DNA of 64,000 nt from assembly GCA_037176905.1 (NCBI GenBank), contig JBBBWG010026535.1, forward strand, positions 1 through 64,000, read 5' to 3'. Positions within the stretch are counted from its first letter, which is position 1. Each line of letters begins with the position of its first letter. This document shows, piece after piece, positions 24,647-36,150 of the stretch. The notes beneath the pieces are model-generated. The model did not search any database. It saw only the letters and a program-made list of their open reading frames with translations, and was not told the origin of the DNA. The DNA comes from Azolla pinnata. Lineage: Eukaryota > Streptophyta > Polypodiopsida > Salviniales > Salviniaceae. Made by a program: the position numbers and the translations under genes.

Positions 24647-27102
24647 ATGGCGATGGTGATGCTCTGCTCCTTCCCCCCCTCCCTTTCCTGCTTCACAGCC
24701 ACAGTCGCTCCATCTGCTCCCCTCCTCACCCCTCCATCGCTAACAGGTTATGGTTTTCTTTTCTTTTCTTTTCTATGTCTTTCTCTCCCTGTCTTCCTTT
24801 TCCCCTTTCCCCTTGTTCTGCACACCACACCCTCCTCAAATTCCTTCTTTTGGGTTTTGTTCCCTCGTTTTCGTACAAAGGTTTCAGCCGCGCTGCACGC
24901 ACGCTGCGATGCTCGCTCCCTAGGCAAGGAAGACTCTTTGCGAATCCGGAGGAGAAGAGCAGCAGCAGCAGCACTCAAGATCCTCCTACGCGCATAGAGG
25001 GCGGGAATGGAGGCGATGTCTCGGACAAGAAAGCAGCAGGTGAGGGCTCAACCCTTCCTAATTCTGGTAAATTGCTTTCTGGGCGATGCTACAACGCTGG
25101 ATTGCAGCTCTGATGGTATTAAGCTTGGGTTTTTTTCCTTCTCCATTTTGATACCATTTTGATACCTACTCGTTATGTACTGCCTCTGGATCATGTCGGC
25201 AGTGGGTCGTCTCTGGATCATGTTGTAACCCTGTAGTTGTCGCTGTGCTCTAAAATTACTTCGAACGATGCCGAGGTTTGAAATGCTAATCCACTCTACT
25301 TTGACAAAGATAAGGAGATTCTCCCGAGGTTCGTACTGCCATGGACTTTGCACAGACTTTTGCACATATCAATGCTTGCCCATGCCTGGAAACTAATGGT
25401 GGGGAGAAAGAACTGGCAATAGCTGGAACAAAAAATTTGGTTGCTCTTTAGGGAAAAAGCATACCCTTTTTAGAGTTTTCTGATAACCTGGGGCTTCTCC
25501 TAATTGCAGTGAACTTGATTCTTTTGCATGAATGTTGGTCTCTGAGGAGACCCAAGCATAGGTTTAAAGCACAACAACAAGCTGCGTTGCCTACTCTTTT
25601 AAATCGAAATTGTTGCCATTCGAATGACTTACACAATGATATGTATATATGATCAATGGCACATTGCTATTTGTTGCATGATTGATGCGACAATGCTATT
25701 GCATGACCAATGGCACAAAGCTGTTGCATGATCAATTGCACAATCCTATTGCGTGATCAATGCCACAGTGCTATTGCATGATTGTATGTGATGTTATCTC
25801 CACTCTACTGGAGTGGATACCCCCTACCTGTCTTCGCTAAAGGATGAAGGCGATCTTCCATTTGATATAGAATCATGCAATATCAGAGAGTGAAATCTTG
25901 GATATACAATGAACTTCCTATCAATGTGGATATCCATTTGTTTTTTTCTTCATGATCTAGGCGAAACTTCTGTCCTCAAAGGTTTCCAGTCTACATGCAC
26001 CTGCTATTCCATGACCTATGGCCACTTGAAACTGTTGTTCCTCTGGTATTTTTTCTGGGCATGCCCTTGTGTACCCTACTCTTATGTCCGCTGCAACATG
26101 AATGTACTAATGGGTCGATGGCCGTAAGATCATTGTGCCAATCTAAGTATTTATCGCTATTTTTGAATGCCTTTTAGAAACCTTTGTTCTCTTGACATCC
26201 AACAACATCAATTGCAAGCATCACTAGACGTTGTATTCCAGTACTTTGCATAGAGGCCAAGCCTTCTGCAAGCAGGCTTTCCTTCCTTTATTGTAGGCTG
26301 TGCAGTCATAAAAATTATGTTTTTTTTATTGCACTCCCCAAGTTGAGCGTGTTTAGGTTTCCCGAATCTTAGTTTGATATGCGCTACTTGCTTGAATTGA
26401 ACCTAGAAGGTTAGGCTCTTGTAATAGTGATGTCATCAACCTGAGCTATACATGCCCACAACGCTCTTACTGTCAGTTCCTTTCTTCTGCCATACGTATT
26501 ATAGCCTTGCTCAATCACTTTTTTGGTCTGCCGATTCTCCTCGGAATACTTGAATGGAGCTTATTACGTGTCATAGAGGACTTGCTGTGAATTCTGAACA
26601 CGCTTAAGCTATGGCTACGGAGGTAACCGTACCTAAGAGAGTGAGAGATTAGGAGAGAAATTTAGCAAGTTCTGATTAACTCGATAAGTTCACATGAACT
26701 TTGTCACATCATGAAATTCTGATTCTCTGAACAAGGTTTTCTAACATCTAGAGAAGAAAACAATGAAGCCACTGCAAAGCTTGTCCATATTACCATCATA
26801 AATTGCATGTAAAAAGTGAGGAAATTCTTGAATAAGATATGGGAGCAGATTCACAAATTGACGTCTGCTGTACTAATATGAGAACAATGGAACAAACGTA
26901 ATATGAGGTGTACTCGAAGTGCCGACAGCTTTAATCTGTTATCCTTATAAAATTTCTTGTTGAATGGAATGTTCAGGAAAATTGGATTAGCTTTCTCACT
27001 GTTAAGAATGTTCAGATAGATAGATAAATAATTTCATTCACAACGGCAGTATATTTAATGCCATTGGGAATACCTGTCTTCTAACTTATATATATATATG
27101 TG

Positions 27103-27137
<35 letters not shown>

Positions 27138-27355
27138 GTTATGCAATTTGCACCATAAATCATATCTTTTGCCCAAATAAAGATAAGAACATTTACACTA
27201 CAGCTAGAGCGGAAGTCAAGAAAGGTCAAACAACTGCCATAATTACTGGAGCCATTGCTGTCATTCTGGGAGTTGCTTATCTCGTTTTAGTGCAGCTTTT
27301 GGATTCCAGAGGAACAAACCTTGTGCCTCCACCCCCTGAGGCTTTTGGATTGTAA
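24647..27355 (+). CDS. Small plastid-targeted single-span membrane protein, function unknown
   Basis: Three exons (24647-24746, 24881-25039, 27204-27355) join in phase to 136 residues. The N terminus MAMVMLCSFPPSLSCFTATV plus a Ser/Arg-rich stretch reads as a chloroplast transit peptide. A polar, poly-Ser linker follows (about residues 58-92). The last exon carries one hydrophobic span (TAIITGAIAVILGVAYLVLV) followed by QLLDSRGTN and the end PPPPEAFGL. The compact span-plus-Pro-tail exon looks conserved, but I cannot name the family with confidence. Intron 2 is about 2.2 kb and contains a 25-bp tandem repeat and a GA tract. The divergent partner is plastid bS6 with a 172-bp spacer, which supports a plastid role. 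An upstream in-frame ATG at 24401 lies inside the bS6 gene on the opposite strand, so 24647 is preferred. Confidence 0.72.
25649..25790. repeat. 25-bp tandem repeat in intron
   Basis: Five imperfect units of about 25 bases built on catgatcaatggcacaatgc recur head to tail inside intron 2 of the small plastid-protein gene. Confidence 0.8.
27104..27133. repeat. (GA)n microsatellite
   Basis: A GA dinucleotide run of about 30 bases within 100 bases of the last exon of the small plastid-protein gene. Confidence 0.95.
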
Positions 27356-29380
27356 ATAAAGTTCAAGTATTGGTTGTAATTTTGTGTATTTTTACTGGAA
27401 ATGGAATCAAGAGTCAGTCCTGAAAGGATTCTCTTCTGTACAATATGTTCATGCAATGAGAATTTCACCCCTCATTTGCATGCCTATTTTGGGGAGACCT
27501 GTGGTACAAATGATCGCAATTTCTTTTCTGGCTTCCGAATTTCATCTCTATCTGATTCATGATCAAGCAGGTTCCGATGAATCATAACCAATTAGCTTTA
27601 GATGAAATTTTAAAGCATAAATACTTGATGTTAAAGCTCGAGGGGAGAACAACCTGTATTTGAGGTTTGCTTAAGGCTGGGGTCGTGATTGGACATTCTA
27701 CAGAATACTAAAAAAGGATAAAATAGAGTAACACAACAACAAAGGATGGAGAAATGGGAAGGAAACAGTATATAATGTCATGATGAAGTGAAAATATATA
27801 TTTTCAAGTTTGCACTTACTTTTACAAATACACGTGCATATCTATTTCAGATTTTGTATCTTGTGTATGCGTGTAGTGCATATAATTCATAATATCAGCA
27901 TCTATCGATTTATCATATATTTTTCTCCATGTACGCTTTGATCGGTTTCTTCTTATCTTCTGCTGCTGCTGAACCTAATCAAAGATGAGGATGTGATCAT
28001 CATAGGCACAGTGAAAATTATTACATGCATATTCTTAAGGAGTCATGTTTTAGATCACTGCTTCCTGGTAAGTGCTTCTGTTAAGAGATAAGTTGTGAAG
28101 GGTGTCGGCTCAAAAGAATCATAGAAAAAAGTCCTAGGCATGGAAATTCTAACACCATATCTTCTCCTATCCTTGACATCCGCCCTGTTATAGTTAGTTA
28201 ACTGGGCCATTTCTCTTCTTCTCTGCTTTCTACTTCATTGATACCTCTCATCTGAGCATTCCCTCAAAGCTTCTCTTGACTTCTGAAACCTCAAAATGGG
28301 TTCTACTCCTTTGTCCACCATGATCATCATCATCATCGATTCATCTTCTTTTCTTTTTCAAGAAAGTTAAGAATACCAGACATATGAAGAGGAAGGATAA
28401 ATATGCAGCAGGGTGCCTAATGGTTTCTTTGGGTCTGGGTTCTACTCCTTTGTCCACCATGATCATCATCATCGATTCATCTTCTTTTCTTGTTCAAGAA
28501 AGATAAGAGTACCAGACACATGAAAAGGAAAAGTATGCAGCAGGCTGCCTAATGATTTTTCTGGTTCGGTAGGTGCCCCTATTCTGCCCAAAAGCTTAGA
28601 TTATTTGACCACATAAAAGGCCCTCAGCAGCAAGACTCAGCCATTAACAATCCATGAAGCTTAAAGAAGTCTTTATAAAAAGAACACAATGTGATATTGT
28701 CAAGTTGCACGGTAATTGATTAACTCCCTAGGATCAGAAGGAAGCAAATTCAAGAGACATGGAAGCAAAGTATCGAATCCTCTGATTCATGGAAATGCCG
28801 AAATGATATGGAAGACAGGATAGTTTCACGATACTTCAAATGCTTGGGAAAAAATATTTGGATTCCTGCATCAGTAATTTCTTACACAACTTTGCAGTGT
28901 CCTCAATATACTGTACAAACTAAGAATCCCATACTTTCTATACATACATATACAACACAACTGGATACTCTTAATATTACATGTTTTTGGTGTAGAACTC
29001 ATTGCCGAACAATGAAGACACTGAGAGATACATAGTGACTTACATGATGGTAGCATTCAAAATCATTATGATAAGTTCCCGTTGTTTGTCAGGCATGCTC
29101 TCACGCTTGGCTTGACCTCATGTCCACAGGAGGATGGGAGCCAAATCATAGATCTTTCGCTTGTCGAGGTTTTACCATATCTACAACTTGCTTGCGCTTC
29201 AACATCATCAGCATATGGCAAGTTTGAGCATCGCAGGATCGAGGCATCACCCAATAGCCCCTCAATCCGCAGCCTTCGTTCGATCTGCAGCTTTCTCATG
29301 ATAAAGGCTCTCATGATGCCAAATACAGAATGCATAATCTTACACCATAGTTTAGCAAGACGGGGGATGCGAAGTCCAAG
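27356..29380. other. Spacer between small plastid protein and DUF2358 gene
   Basis: No gene is recognised. The stretch is AT-rich, with a 139-bp tandem duplication at 28298-28565. Small frames at 28808-29035 and 29082-29480 carry no domain; the latter lies antisense to the end of the DUF2358 gene. Confidence 0.5.
28298..28565. repeat. 139-bp tandem duplication
   Basis: The phrase gggttctactcctttgtcca starts at 28298 and 28437. The rest of the unit, including a CATCAT run, a fragment around caagaaag and tatgcagcagg, is repeated with about 10 percent change. Confidence 0.88.
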
Positions 29381-30771
29381 TCATAGTAACTGCGATGGAA
29401 CTAATAGGCATACGGCTAATGCCCTGTCGCATCGGTCGACGTCGAGGGAGATTCGAATACACTTCATGTGCATAGCATAGGGATAGACCATCCATGTCTG
29501 CGATGGAAGCCCTTCGAAGAAAGTCGGGGTAGGAGTGGCACACGGAGCAGGTGACAGCAGCCTCAGCACGTCGGGAGTTCTCAGAAACGGAGGTTGATTT
29601 CTCGCAATGTTATCGACCTTGTGCTCGTAGATCTTCCCATTCTTGTCCAGCTTGTACTCGGAGGTTCCCTCGAAGAGGCCCTGCGCATTCCAGGGCACTC
29701 TCGGGATGCCACGAACTGCCCACCTCACGATGATGACTCGATCCGAGGGCTGCCATATCCGCCGCACTTCCACCCATATCGTCTTGAAGAACATGCGGGC
29801 ATGGAAGCGCAGAGACCAGAACATGAGCTTGTAGTTGCCGATCCCAGTGAAAGTATTTCGGCGATCTCTGAAAGTTATGTCCTCCCTGCGGCAATGAAGG
29901 GAGGAGGGCAGCACAGCATTTGGGGGCTGTAAGAACATGTATGTGGGCAGCATATGCGTACACAAAGCACAAGCAGAATGATGATCGATGACGGTGGTGG
30001 TGATGCCATGAAAGCGAATTCATGCTAGCAACTCGTGAGAGTGATGGTGTGATCCACGAAACCGATTGATGATAGCAACTCATGAAGTGATTGATGGTGA
30101 TCCACGAAAATGATCGATGATGATAGCAACCGATGAATGATGGTGATGATGATGCTGATGCTGATGATGCTGATCCATGGAAGTTGGGGGGCCTTTGGAC
30201 ATGGCCAACAAGAATACCTGTAAATGTCGTAGGTGAGATCCTTGTAGAAGACATGGGGCGTCTCCTCGCGCAGGGTGCGGATAGCTGAGCCCAGATTCGC
30301 GTAGAAATCATCGCACTCCTCGCTCTCTTGCTTCTTCTGTCGGCGGCGGGCATTCCTCTCCGCGACCTGCGACGTCTTGGAGGCATCCTGCTCCAGCCGG
30401 GCGGCCATAGCCAAGAAGGGCTGGGGACCAGCATGGTCGAGCTCGAAGAAGAAGATAAGATCCGGAGGGAGCATCTCTGGCGGCGAGAACGGGTGGGAGG
30501 GCTGGCGATGGTGGGGAAAGCTCCGGGTTTCTGAGAGGGTCTGGTTCGGATCCAACCCTAATCGGGCAAGAGGAAGGGGAGATGGAGGAGGGGGCGAGGG
30601 GAGCAGGGATGCTCGGTTCCCGCATCGCAGGAGCTGCGGCGCTGCTGCTCTCCTTCCGTCCCGTCCTCCGCCTCCTCCGCCTCTCCCTCTTCCTGTTCCT
30701 GTTCCTGCACGTCTGCCGTTCTCTGAGCAGATTAGGGTTTGCTGCAGCAGCAGCAGAGAGAGCTCCGCCAT
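29381..30771 (-). CDS. DUF2358 protein, probably plastid
   Basis: Two exons on the minus strand (30771-30218 and 29885-29381) join at the codon YDIY|R to give 352 residues. From about residue 155 the DUF2358 pattern is clear: ECDDFYANLGSAIRTLREE, YKDLTYDIYR, EDITFRDRRNTFTGIGNYKL, IWQPSDRVIIVRWAVRGIP and YKLDKNGKIYEHKVDN. The fold resembles the SnoaL/NTF2 type in which such plant proteins are usually placed; the biochemical role is not established. The N-terminal 100 residues are Gly/Arg/Pro/Ser-rich, as in transit peptides. Upstream lie a G-box (CACGTG, 30901-30906) and a telo-box (AAACCCTAA in the sense direction, near 30910-30920), both common in promoters of photosynthesis or translation genes. 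The last 50 residues drift from the family, so a further intron near the 3' end cannot be excluded. Confidence 0.85.
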
Positions 30772-30900
30772 CGCTCCCCTGTTTCCCCTGTTCTTTCTTC
30801 TCCGTTCTTCTCTTCTTCCTGTTTTCTTCGTGAAGGAAGAAGGAAGGAAGGAAGGAAGGGGGGAGGGAGTTTGAGGCCACGCGGGCGCCACGTCACCGGC

Positions 30901-30920
30901 CACGTGGCGGGTTAGGGTTT
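30901..30920 (-). promoter_or_regulatory. G-box and telo-box upstream of DUF2358 gene
   Basis: CACGTG at 30901-30906 is followed by GTTAGGGTTT, which on the coding strand reads AAACCCTAAC. Both lie about 130-150 bases before the start codon. Plants use G-boxes for light and bZIP/bHLH control and telo-boxes in plastid and ribosomal gene promoters. Function here is inferred. Confidence 0.4.
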
Positions 30921-32500
30921 CCTCTGCTTATGGCTTTAATTAGGCCTTAATCCTTCTTGGATTAAGGGCTTTAATTAGGACACGGAAGCTCGAACAAACT
31001 CCTCCCTAAACGCGATCATACGCATTCATACGTGCGTGCGCAAATGCCTGTCTGCACCGCATTGGTCGTATCAGCGGTGCTTTCCGGCCTCCGAATTCGC
31101 TGATGTGCATGGGTTAATCGTGCATCAGTAGCCGAATCTGCTGATGTGCGTGTGCTTAATCGTATCGGCTTGCGCTGAATTTTGCCGGTGCGCATCTGCT
31201 AATCGTATCAGTGGCGCTTTCCGAAAGCCTCCGAATTCGCTGATATGCGCCCGCCGCATGTGTTCCATCGTGTCAGCACGGCTTTTCTGGCCCTCGGAAT
31301 TCCGCTGAAAAAGGAAGGCTCGGTGCAGCATCGGCGAGCATCGGATCTTCTGCATCCGGCATCTCGATGCGGGATATTCTGCAAACGACGGCCGACTGCG
31401 CCCTCGCTTGCTCGCTGCCGAATCGAACCCCCGTCTTCGTTTTCGCCGGATGCTCGTCTTCGTCCTCGCCGTAAAAAAGCCTGAGAAGCTTCCCTTTTCC
31501 TGTGAAAAAAAATGGAGTGTTGTTTGTTTTCATACATTGGAAGTCTCCGCCATCTTGCGATCCTCTCAGAGTGACTCGAGAAGCACGATCAGAAATGCTC
31601 GATGGGCTCGACTGCTATGCCTTGAAACGAGAGGTCCAAGGTTCGAATCCTGCTACATCTGTTTGCCCAAACTTAAGTGGTTTGTTAGTCAAGGAGTTTT
31701 CCCTATGCATACTCTGGATTGTAAACATACAACTCTTATGTGTTTGTCAACACAAACTCTTGTTATTTGTGTTTTAAACGTCGAATTAGCCTCCGGTTTT
31801 CGCTCTTCTTCTCGTTCACTAACGACCTGCTTTCGCACTCTAATTGACTCAGTACAGCTAGTTCCTTTTGACTGCATTAGCGAGCTTAACAAGACACTCA
31901 AATCAGCCTATTTTACTAATCTAATCAACTAATCTGATTGCTTTTACCTTAATCTGATCCAAGATGCTGATTTTTACAATGTTGACAAGCAATCCTGGAC
32001 ACTGAGTGTTGGACAAGGACCTAAATTTGCATAGAGTCGGAAAATGTGGACTCCTCAACCTACCAAGCCAATCTATGGCCATCCAACAGAAATATCTTAC
32101 ACACATGATGATCTATCTCATCTATCGCAATATATACAGGTTGAATTCAACCAGACCCCCAGATCACCAATCCGTCGCCTGATAAGAGTTAGCGTTTCCC
32201 GCTCCGCTTCTTCTCGCTAGTGCTCTCCCAAGTCCACCGTGCCGACGACGAGAACTGCAGATCATCTCCTTTCGACCCGATATTTCTATGCAAATGCATG
32301 TATTCATGTTAAGGAAGGAAAGGATCTTTCAATGCAATGGATGATGTATAGAAGACTCCAGGGTCATGTGAAGAAAAGGAAGGATCTTTCTGTGTACATG
32401 CTGAAGATGGACTTTGTTTTGATACACACACACACACATGCATACACACATGCAATGCATACATGCATATACACACATGCAATGCATACATGACATGACA
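30921..32500. other. Spacer between DUF2358 and PsaD genes
   Basis: No gene is recognised. The left part (31050-31310) is a degenerate tandem repeat around 'cgtatcag...ccgaattcgctgat'. At about 31640-31660 the phrase aaggttcgaatcctgctac resembles a tRNA box B. The right part has CA/ATGC-rich microsatellite sequence (about 32425-32495). Confidence 0.45.
31050..31310. repeat. Degenerate tandem repeat, about 65-70 bp
   Basis: cgtatcagcggtgctttccg at 31067 returns as cgtatcagtggcgctttccg at 31204 (137 bases apart), with weaker copies between and after them (near 31165 and 31268). Confidence 0.6.
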
Positions 32501-32504
32501 TGAT

Positions 32505-32715
32505 GATATGATAAGAGAAGAAGAGGAGAGGAGATGATTGGCTGGGGAGCCTTATCCTCTTCCATGGCACACTATCCCCCCATTCATTCATTATCCTGCT
32601 TCCATTTCTTCTGAGCTTCCAAGAAACCATTTTTTTTCTTCCCCTTCCCTCTCTTTTGCTTCTCTATATTTCTTCTCCTGAGACAAGATCTGAAGAAGAA
32701 GAAAAGCACAGAAGA
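32505..32715 (+). promoter_or_regulatory. Putative PsaD promoter: I-box cluster and TATA-like box
   Basis: GATAAGA at 32510, CTTATCC (GGATAAG reversed) at 32551 and TTATCC at 32591 are I-box-like GATA sites common in light-regulated photosynthesis genes. CTATATTT at 32664 is the best TATA-like box. This would give a 5' UTR of about 300 bases holding the CAG and CCCTAA runs. The assignment is by motif only. Confidence 0.4.
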
Positions 32716-32775
32716 GGAGGAGGCTCAGAGCTCCTGGGCTCTCTCATCATCAGCAGCAGCAGCAGCAGCAGCAGC

Positions 32776-32814
32776 AAACCCTAACCCTAACCCTAACCCT
32801 AACCCTAACCCTAA
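32776..32814 (+). repeat. (CCCTAA)n telo-box array upstream of PsaD
   Basis: Six head-to-tail CCCTAA hexamers follow a CAG run and end about 185 bases before the PsaD start codon. The unit is the 6-base form, not the 7-base CCCTAAA usual for plant telomeres. Confidence 0.95.
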
Positions 32815-32858
32815 GCAGAAGAGCACAGCAGGGAAAAGCGGAAGGAGGGGGAGGGGGG

Positions 32859-32868
32859 NNNNNNNNNN
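32859..32868. other. 10-N assembly gap
   Basis: Ten N bases lie in a G-rich stretch upstream of PsaD; the real sequence is unresolved. Confidence 0.99.
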
Positions 32869-32997
32869 AACTGAAACTGAACCTAAACCTAAACCTGACC
32901 CTGAGGAGGAGGGGAAAGGAGGGAAAAGACCCCCCCCCCCCCCCCCCCCCCCCAGCAGCAGAGAGACAAAAGACAGAAAGAGCTTCAGATAGCAGCT

Positions 32998-33627
32998 ATG
33001 GCGTCGTCGTCGCTGAGCACACCCTACTCCACACTGGCATGGGCACAATCCTCCTCCAGCTTCATGGGAGCAGGGCAGATGAAGCTGGGCACAGCTTCCA
33101 TGGCGGGATCTGCGGCGCCGATGAGGCGGCTAGTCATCAGCGCGAGCAGCGAGGCAGCGGCGACGGAGGAGCCAGCAGCAGCAGCAGCTCCTGCAGGATT
33201 CACACCGCCGGAGCTCAAGCCCGACACTCCATCGCCCATCTTCGGAGGAAGCACGGGAGGGCTCCTGCGCAAGGCGCAGGTGGAGGAGTTCTACGTGATC
33301 ACGTGGGAGTCGCCCAAGGAGCAGATCTTCGAGATGCCGACGGGGGGCGCCGCGATCATGAGGTCGGGCCCCAACCTGCTGAAGCTCGCTCGCAAGGAGC
33401 AGTGCCTCGCCCTCGGCACCAAGCTCCGCTCCAAGTTCAAGATCAACTACCAGTTCTACCGCGTCTTCCCCAACGGCGAGGTCCAGTACCTGCACCCCAA
33501 GGACGGCGTCTACCCCGAGAAGGTCAACGCCGGCCGCAAGGGCGTCGGCCAGAACCTGCGCTCCATCGGCAAGAACCTCAACCCCGCCGCCATCAAGTTC
33601 ACCGGCAAGAACGCCTTCGATCTGTAG
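32998..33627 (+). CDS. PSAD: Photosystem I reaction-centre subunit II (PsaD), chloroplast
   Basis: A single exon of 209 codons. Residues 1 to about 55 are a Ser/Ala/Met-rich transit peptide starting [12 protein letters not shown]. The mature protein is unmistakable: [20 protein letters not shown], then [58 protein letters not shown] and [12 protein letters not shown]. PsaD lies on the stromal face of photosystem I, helps fix PsaC, and docks ferredoxin through its basic surface. Length and lack of introns fit plant PsaD. The coding region is very GC-rich at third positions compared with flanking DNA. Upstream are I-box-like sites, a TATA-like box, a CCCTAA array, a 10-N gap and a run of over 20 C. 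PYG7, an assembly factor for the same complex, is encoded 17 kb to the left. Confidence 0.98.
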   Translation: MASSSLSTPYSTLAWAQSSSSFMGAGQMKLGTASMAGSAAPMRRLVISASSEAAATEEPAAAAAPAGFTPPELKPDTPSPIFGGSTGGLLRKAQVEEFYVITWESPKEQIFEMPTGGAAIMRSGPNLLKLARKEQCLALGTKLRSKFKINYQFYRVFPNGEVQYLHPKDGVYPEKVNAGRKGVGQNLRSIGKNLNPAAIKFTGKNAFDL

Positions 33628-36150
33628 AACAAACTGCTACACTCTCCTTCTTCTTGCCTCTTCCTCCTCTTCTTCTTGCCGCTCTCTCCTTCTCGGATCG
33701 ATCTTTCGCCCGCACCCCGCCCACTTGCTCTTCCATGTAACCTTTTCCAATATGCTTCTTTGCTTTCCTGATCTTTGTGCTCAATCCAGCTTCTGTTTTG
33801 GTTATTAGTTCAGATTTGTTGTTCGCTTCTCTCCTCTCTCTCTCTCTTTACACATATATGTGACTGAATCATGGGAAATTCTCCTGATGCTCCTCAAAAC
33901 CTGGCGAATCTTGGGGTATGATGCTCATCAAAACACATGGATCTTCCTTCTCCTCTCCCTTTGTGATGTTGTCCAATCTGATGCACCTGCTATTAGTTTT
34001 ACATATCTTATCTGTGGGCTAGGTGCTTTGATGATGCAACCATGTTCCTGCAATTGAATCTCAGATCTAGCTAGCTAACTGGTCCAGACACGTGACATCA
34101 ACAACACCGAGCTTCCAGGTGGGGATTGATTGAGCCGAACATTTTGCTATGTTTCGGGAGCGTTGAGCTTCGAAGCAAGAAGGATAAGGTTTTTATGTCA
34201 TGCTGGGCACCGAGTTTGGGAAGCCCAATCAGCCACTGTTTAGTGGATCCAAGCTTCTCCATAAGGCAGAAGCAGGAAGGATAAGGTCTTTCAATGTGAT
34301 GGTGGTGGTTGCTAGGTTAGGAAGCATAGTAAGCTCTGTGCAGTGGACTTAATTAAGTTCTTCTGGAATGTCAAGCTTCTATAACCGATAAGCAATAAGG
34401 ATAAGGTAGTTTATGTTCTGCAGCTAAGTGTCTGGATGTTTTTTCAACTCCATTACGACAGTCATTTGGTAGTGAGGAGAGCATGGATGAGGCGGAGATT
34501 GACTGCTCATGTGAATGACATTTGAGGTTAGCAATGGTGAACGTAAAAGATCTAATAATAATGGATTTGAGGTTACTGCACAGAATCAAAGCTTGGAAGT
34601 AGTAAATACTGTGTATGATGATAGATTGCTGGCAGAAGAACCATCATCAATGACTGTGATTACCTCCTAAAAGCCATAAAAAAACCTCTTGTGAGTTCTT
34701 GATGAGCTTCCCATTGTCACTTGGGTTTACAAAGTTCGTAGTATCCTTAAGCATCAAACTCCTTCCTCGTGGGATTCTACAAACTTCATTAAGGGCAATG
34801 TCGAATCATCGATATTTATTGGACAAAGAGGTGGCCACATCGACATTCTACCCACATGACAATTGATTAGCAAGTGTTTGTTTGGTGCACAACATGTATT
34901 AAGATTACCTAGAGTTTGGTGCATGTCGTATAGCAACGTTCATACAAACTCGATCCCAATGATATGACACTTGTGAAGGAAGATATCAACAACTTTTTAG
35001 GAACCAGATTCATCCGATGAATAAAAAAGGCTACTTGCCTCGACTCAATTATAGTCGTGCCGAGGAAGACAAACAAGAGTGTAGGAATTGTGATAGTTAC
35101 AAATGTTTCCCCATTTCTCTTCATGGATGGTGTGCTCGAGCAACACAAGATTTCACAACTTTCTTTCAATGGCTTCAATGGGTACAACGAGGTTACGATG
35201 ATGCAATAGAAATAAAGAAAATATGGGTTTTGTCATCGAGTTGGGTGTCTTCTTGCAGTTGTCATGATGTTTGGCCTCAAGTCTTCAGAGGCTACATCTT
35301 CGGCTTCATGCGAGTCTCATGACATATTTACAACACCAAATGATTTCATTGTTTCACACATATTTACAACATCTACAACTTTGCCTTCAATGCGCAAGCT
35401 AGGTGTAAATCCTCTGGACTGTTCCTTTGGCTGTTAGAAATACTATCCCCACAACTACGATGGAACATATGGGACGGAACCACAAAGACTTCAAATTGTT
35501 AAGAGCGTGGGTAACTTGGGAAGCAGGAGACAAACACAAAACCAACGATGATCAAGAATTCAAAGCAAGGCTAGTGATCAGAGTTTATTCTCATAATGGA
35601 CATCGAGGAGATTACTAATTTTGATACATAAATTGTGGAAGCATGTATTAATATGCGAGAATTTCGTGGAGAACTTCGGACTGCTTTAGAGAATTGTCGT
35701 TTAATGAGTCTATGGCTATTTAAGAAATTCTTGAAAGACCCTAGAGGTATACCATTTTCTAAAAAGAAACTTGTCGCACTTCGTATGAGGATAGACGCCC
35801 AGTACAATTTTGCAACTCTTTGACAATGTCACTTACCTCGATGAGCCGGGGTTGTAAGTTGATTCTTAATGAGCATAAGTTGTACTTCAAAATTTGATGT
35901 CACCGTATCGTAATATTATTCTCCCATTTATAGCTATCTTTTAGTGCATGGGTGAGTCAAAACAAAGTAGATTATTTAAACAGTAAGCAACCATGTTAAT
36001 CCTCACCAATAGTACAAATCAAAATGGGCCCTCAATATATGAACTATACAATCATGCAGGGTCCTCACTAAGAAATGGAATGCAACAAATGATCAAGAAC
36101 ACAAATGGAATAAAACATAAACGACGATGGACGAGCTATTGTAACTGAAA
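33628..36150. other. Gene-poor region after PsaD
   Basis: No host gene is recognised. The first few hundred bases are PsaD 3' flank. Between about 34170 and 34430 the phrase aaggataaggt recurs three times (near 34180, 34277, 34397) in a degenerate repeat of roughly 100-120 bp. Frames at 35017-35322 and 35427-35618 show no domain I know; the latter could belong to the front of the LINE that follows, but this is not supported. Confidence 0.45.

Noticed and set aside
30025-30217. Extension of DUF2358 exon 1 beyond 30218
   Set aside because: The sequence past the GT donor turns into Ser/His/Ile-rich repeats, while splicing to 29885 restores the conserved YDIYREDITF reading.
33039-33740. Second-frame 233-codon ORF overlapping PsaD
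   Set aside because: It is a GC-rich shadow; the other frame encodes full PsaD.
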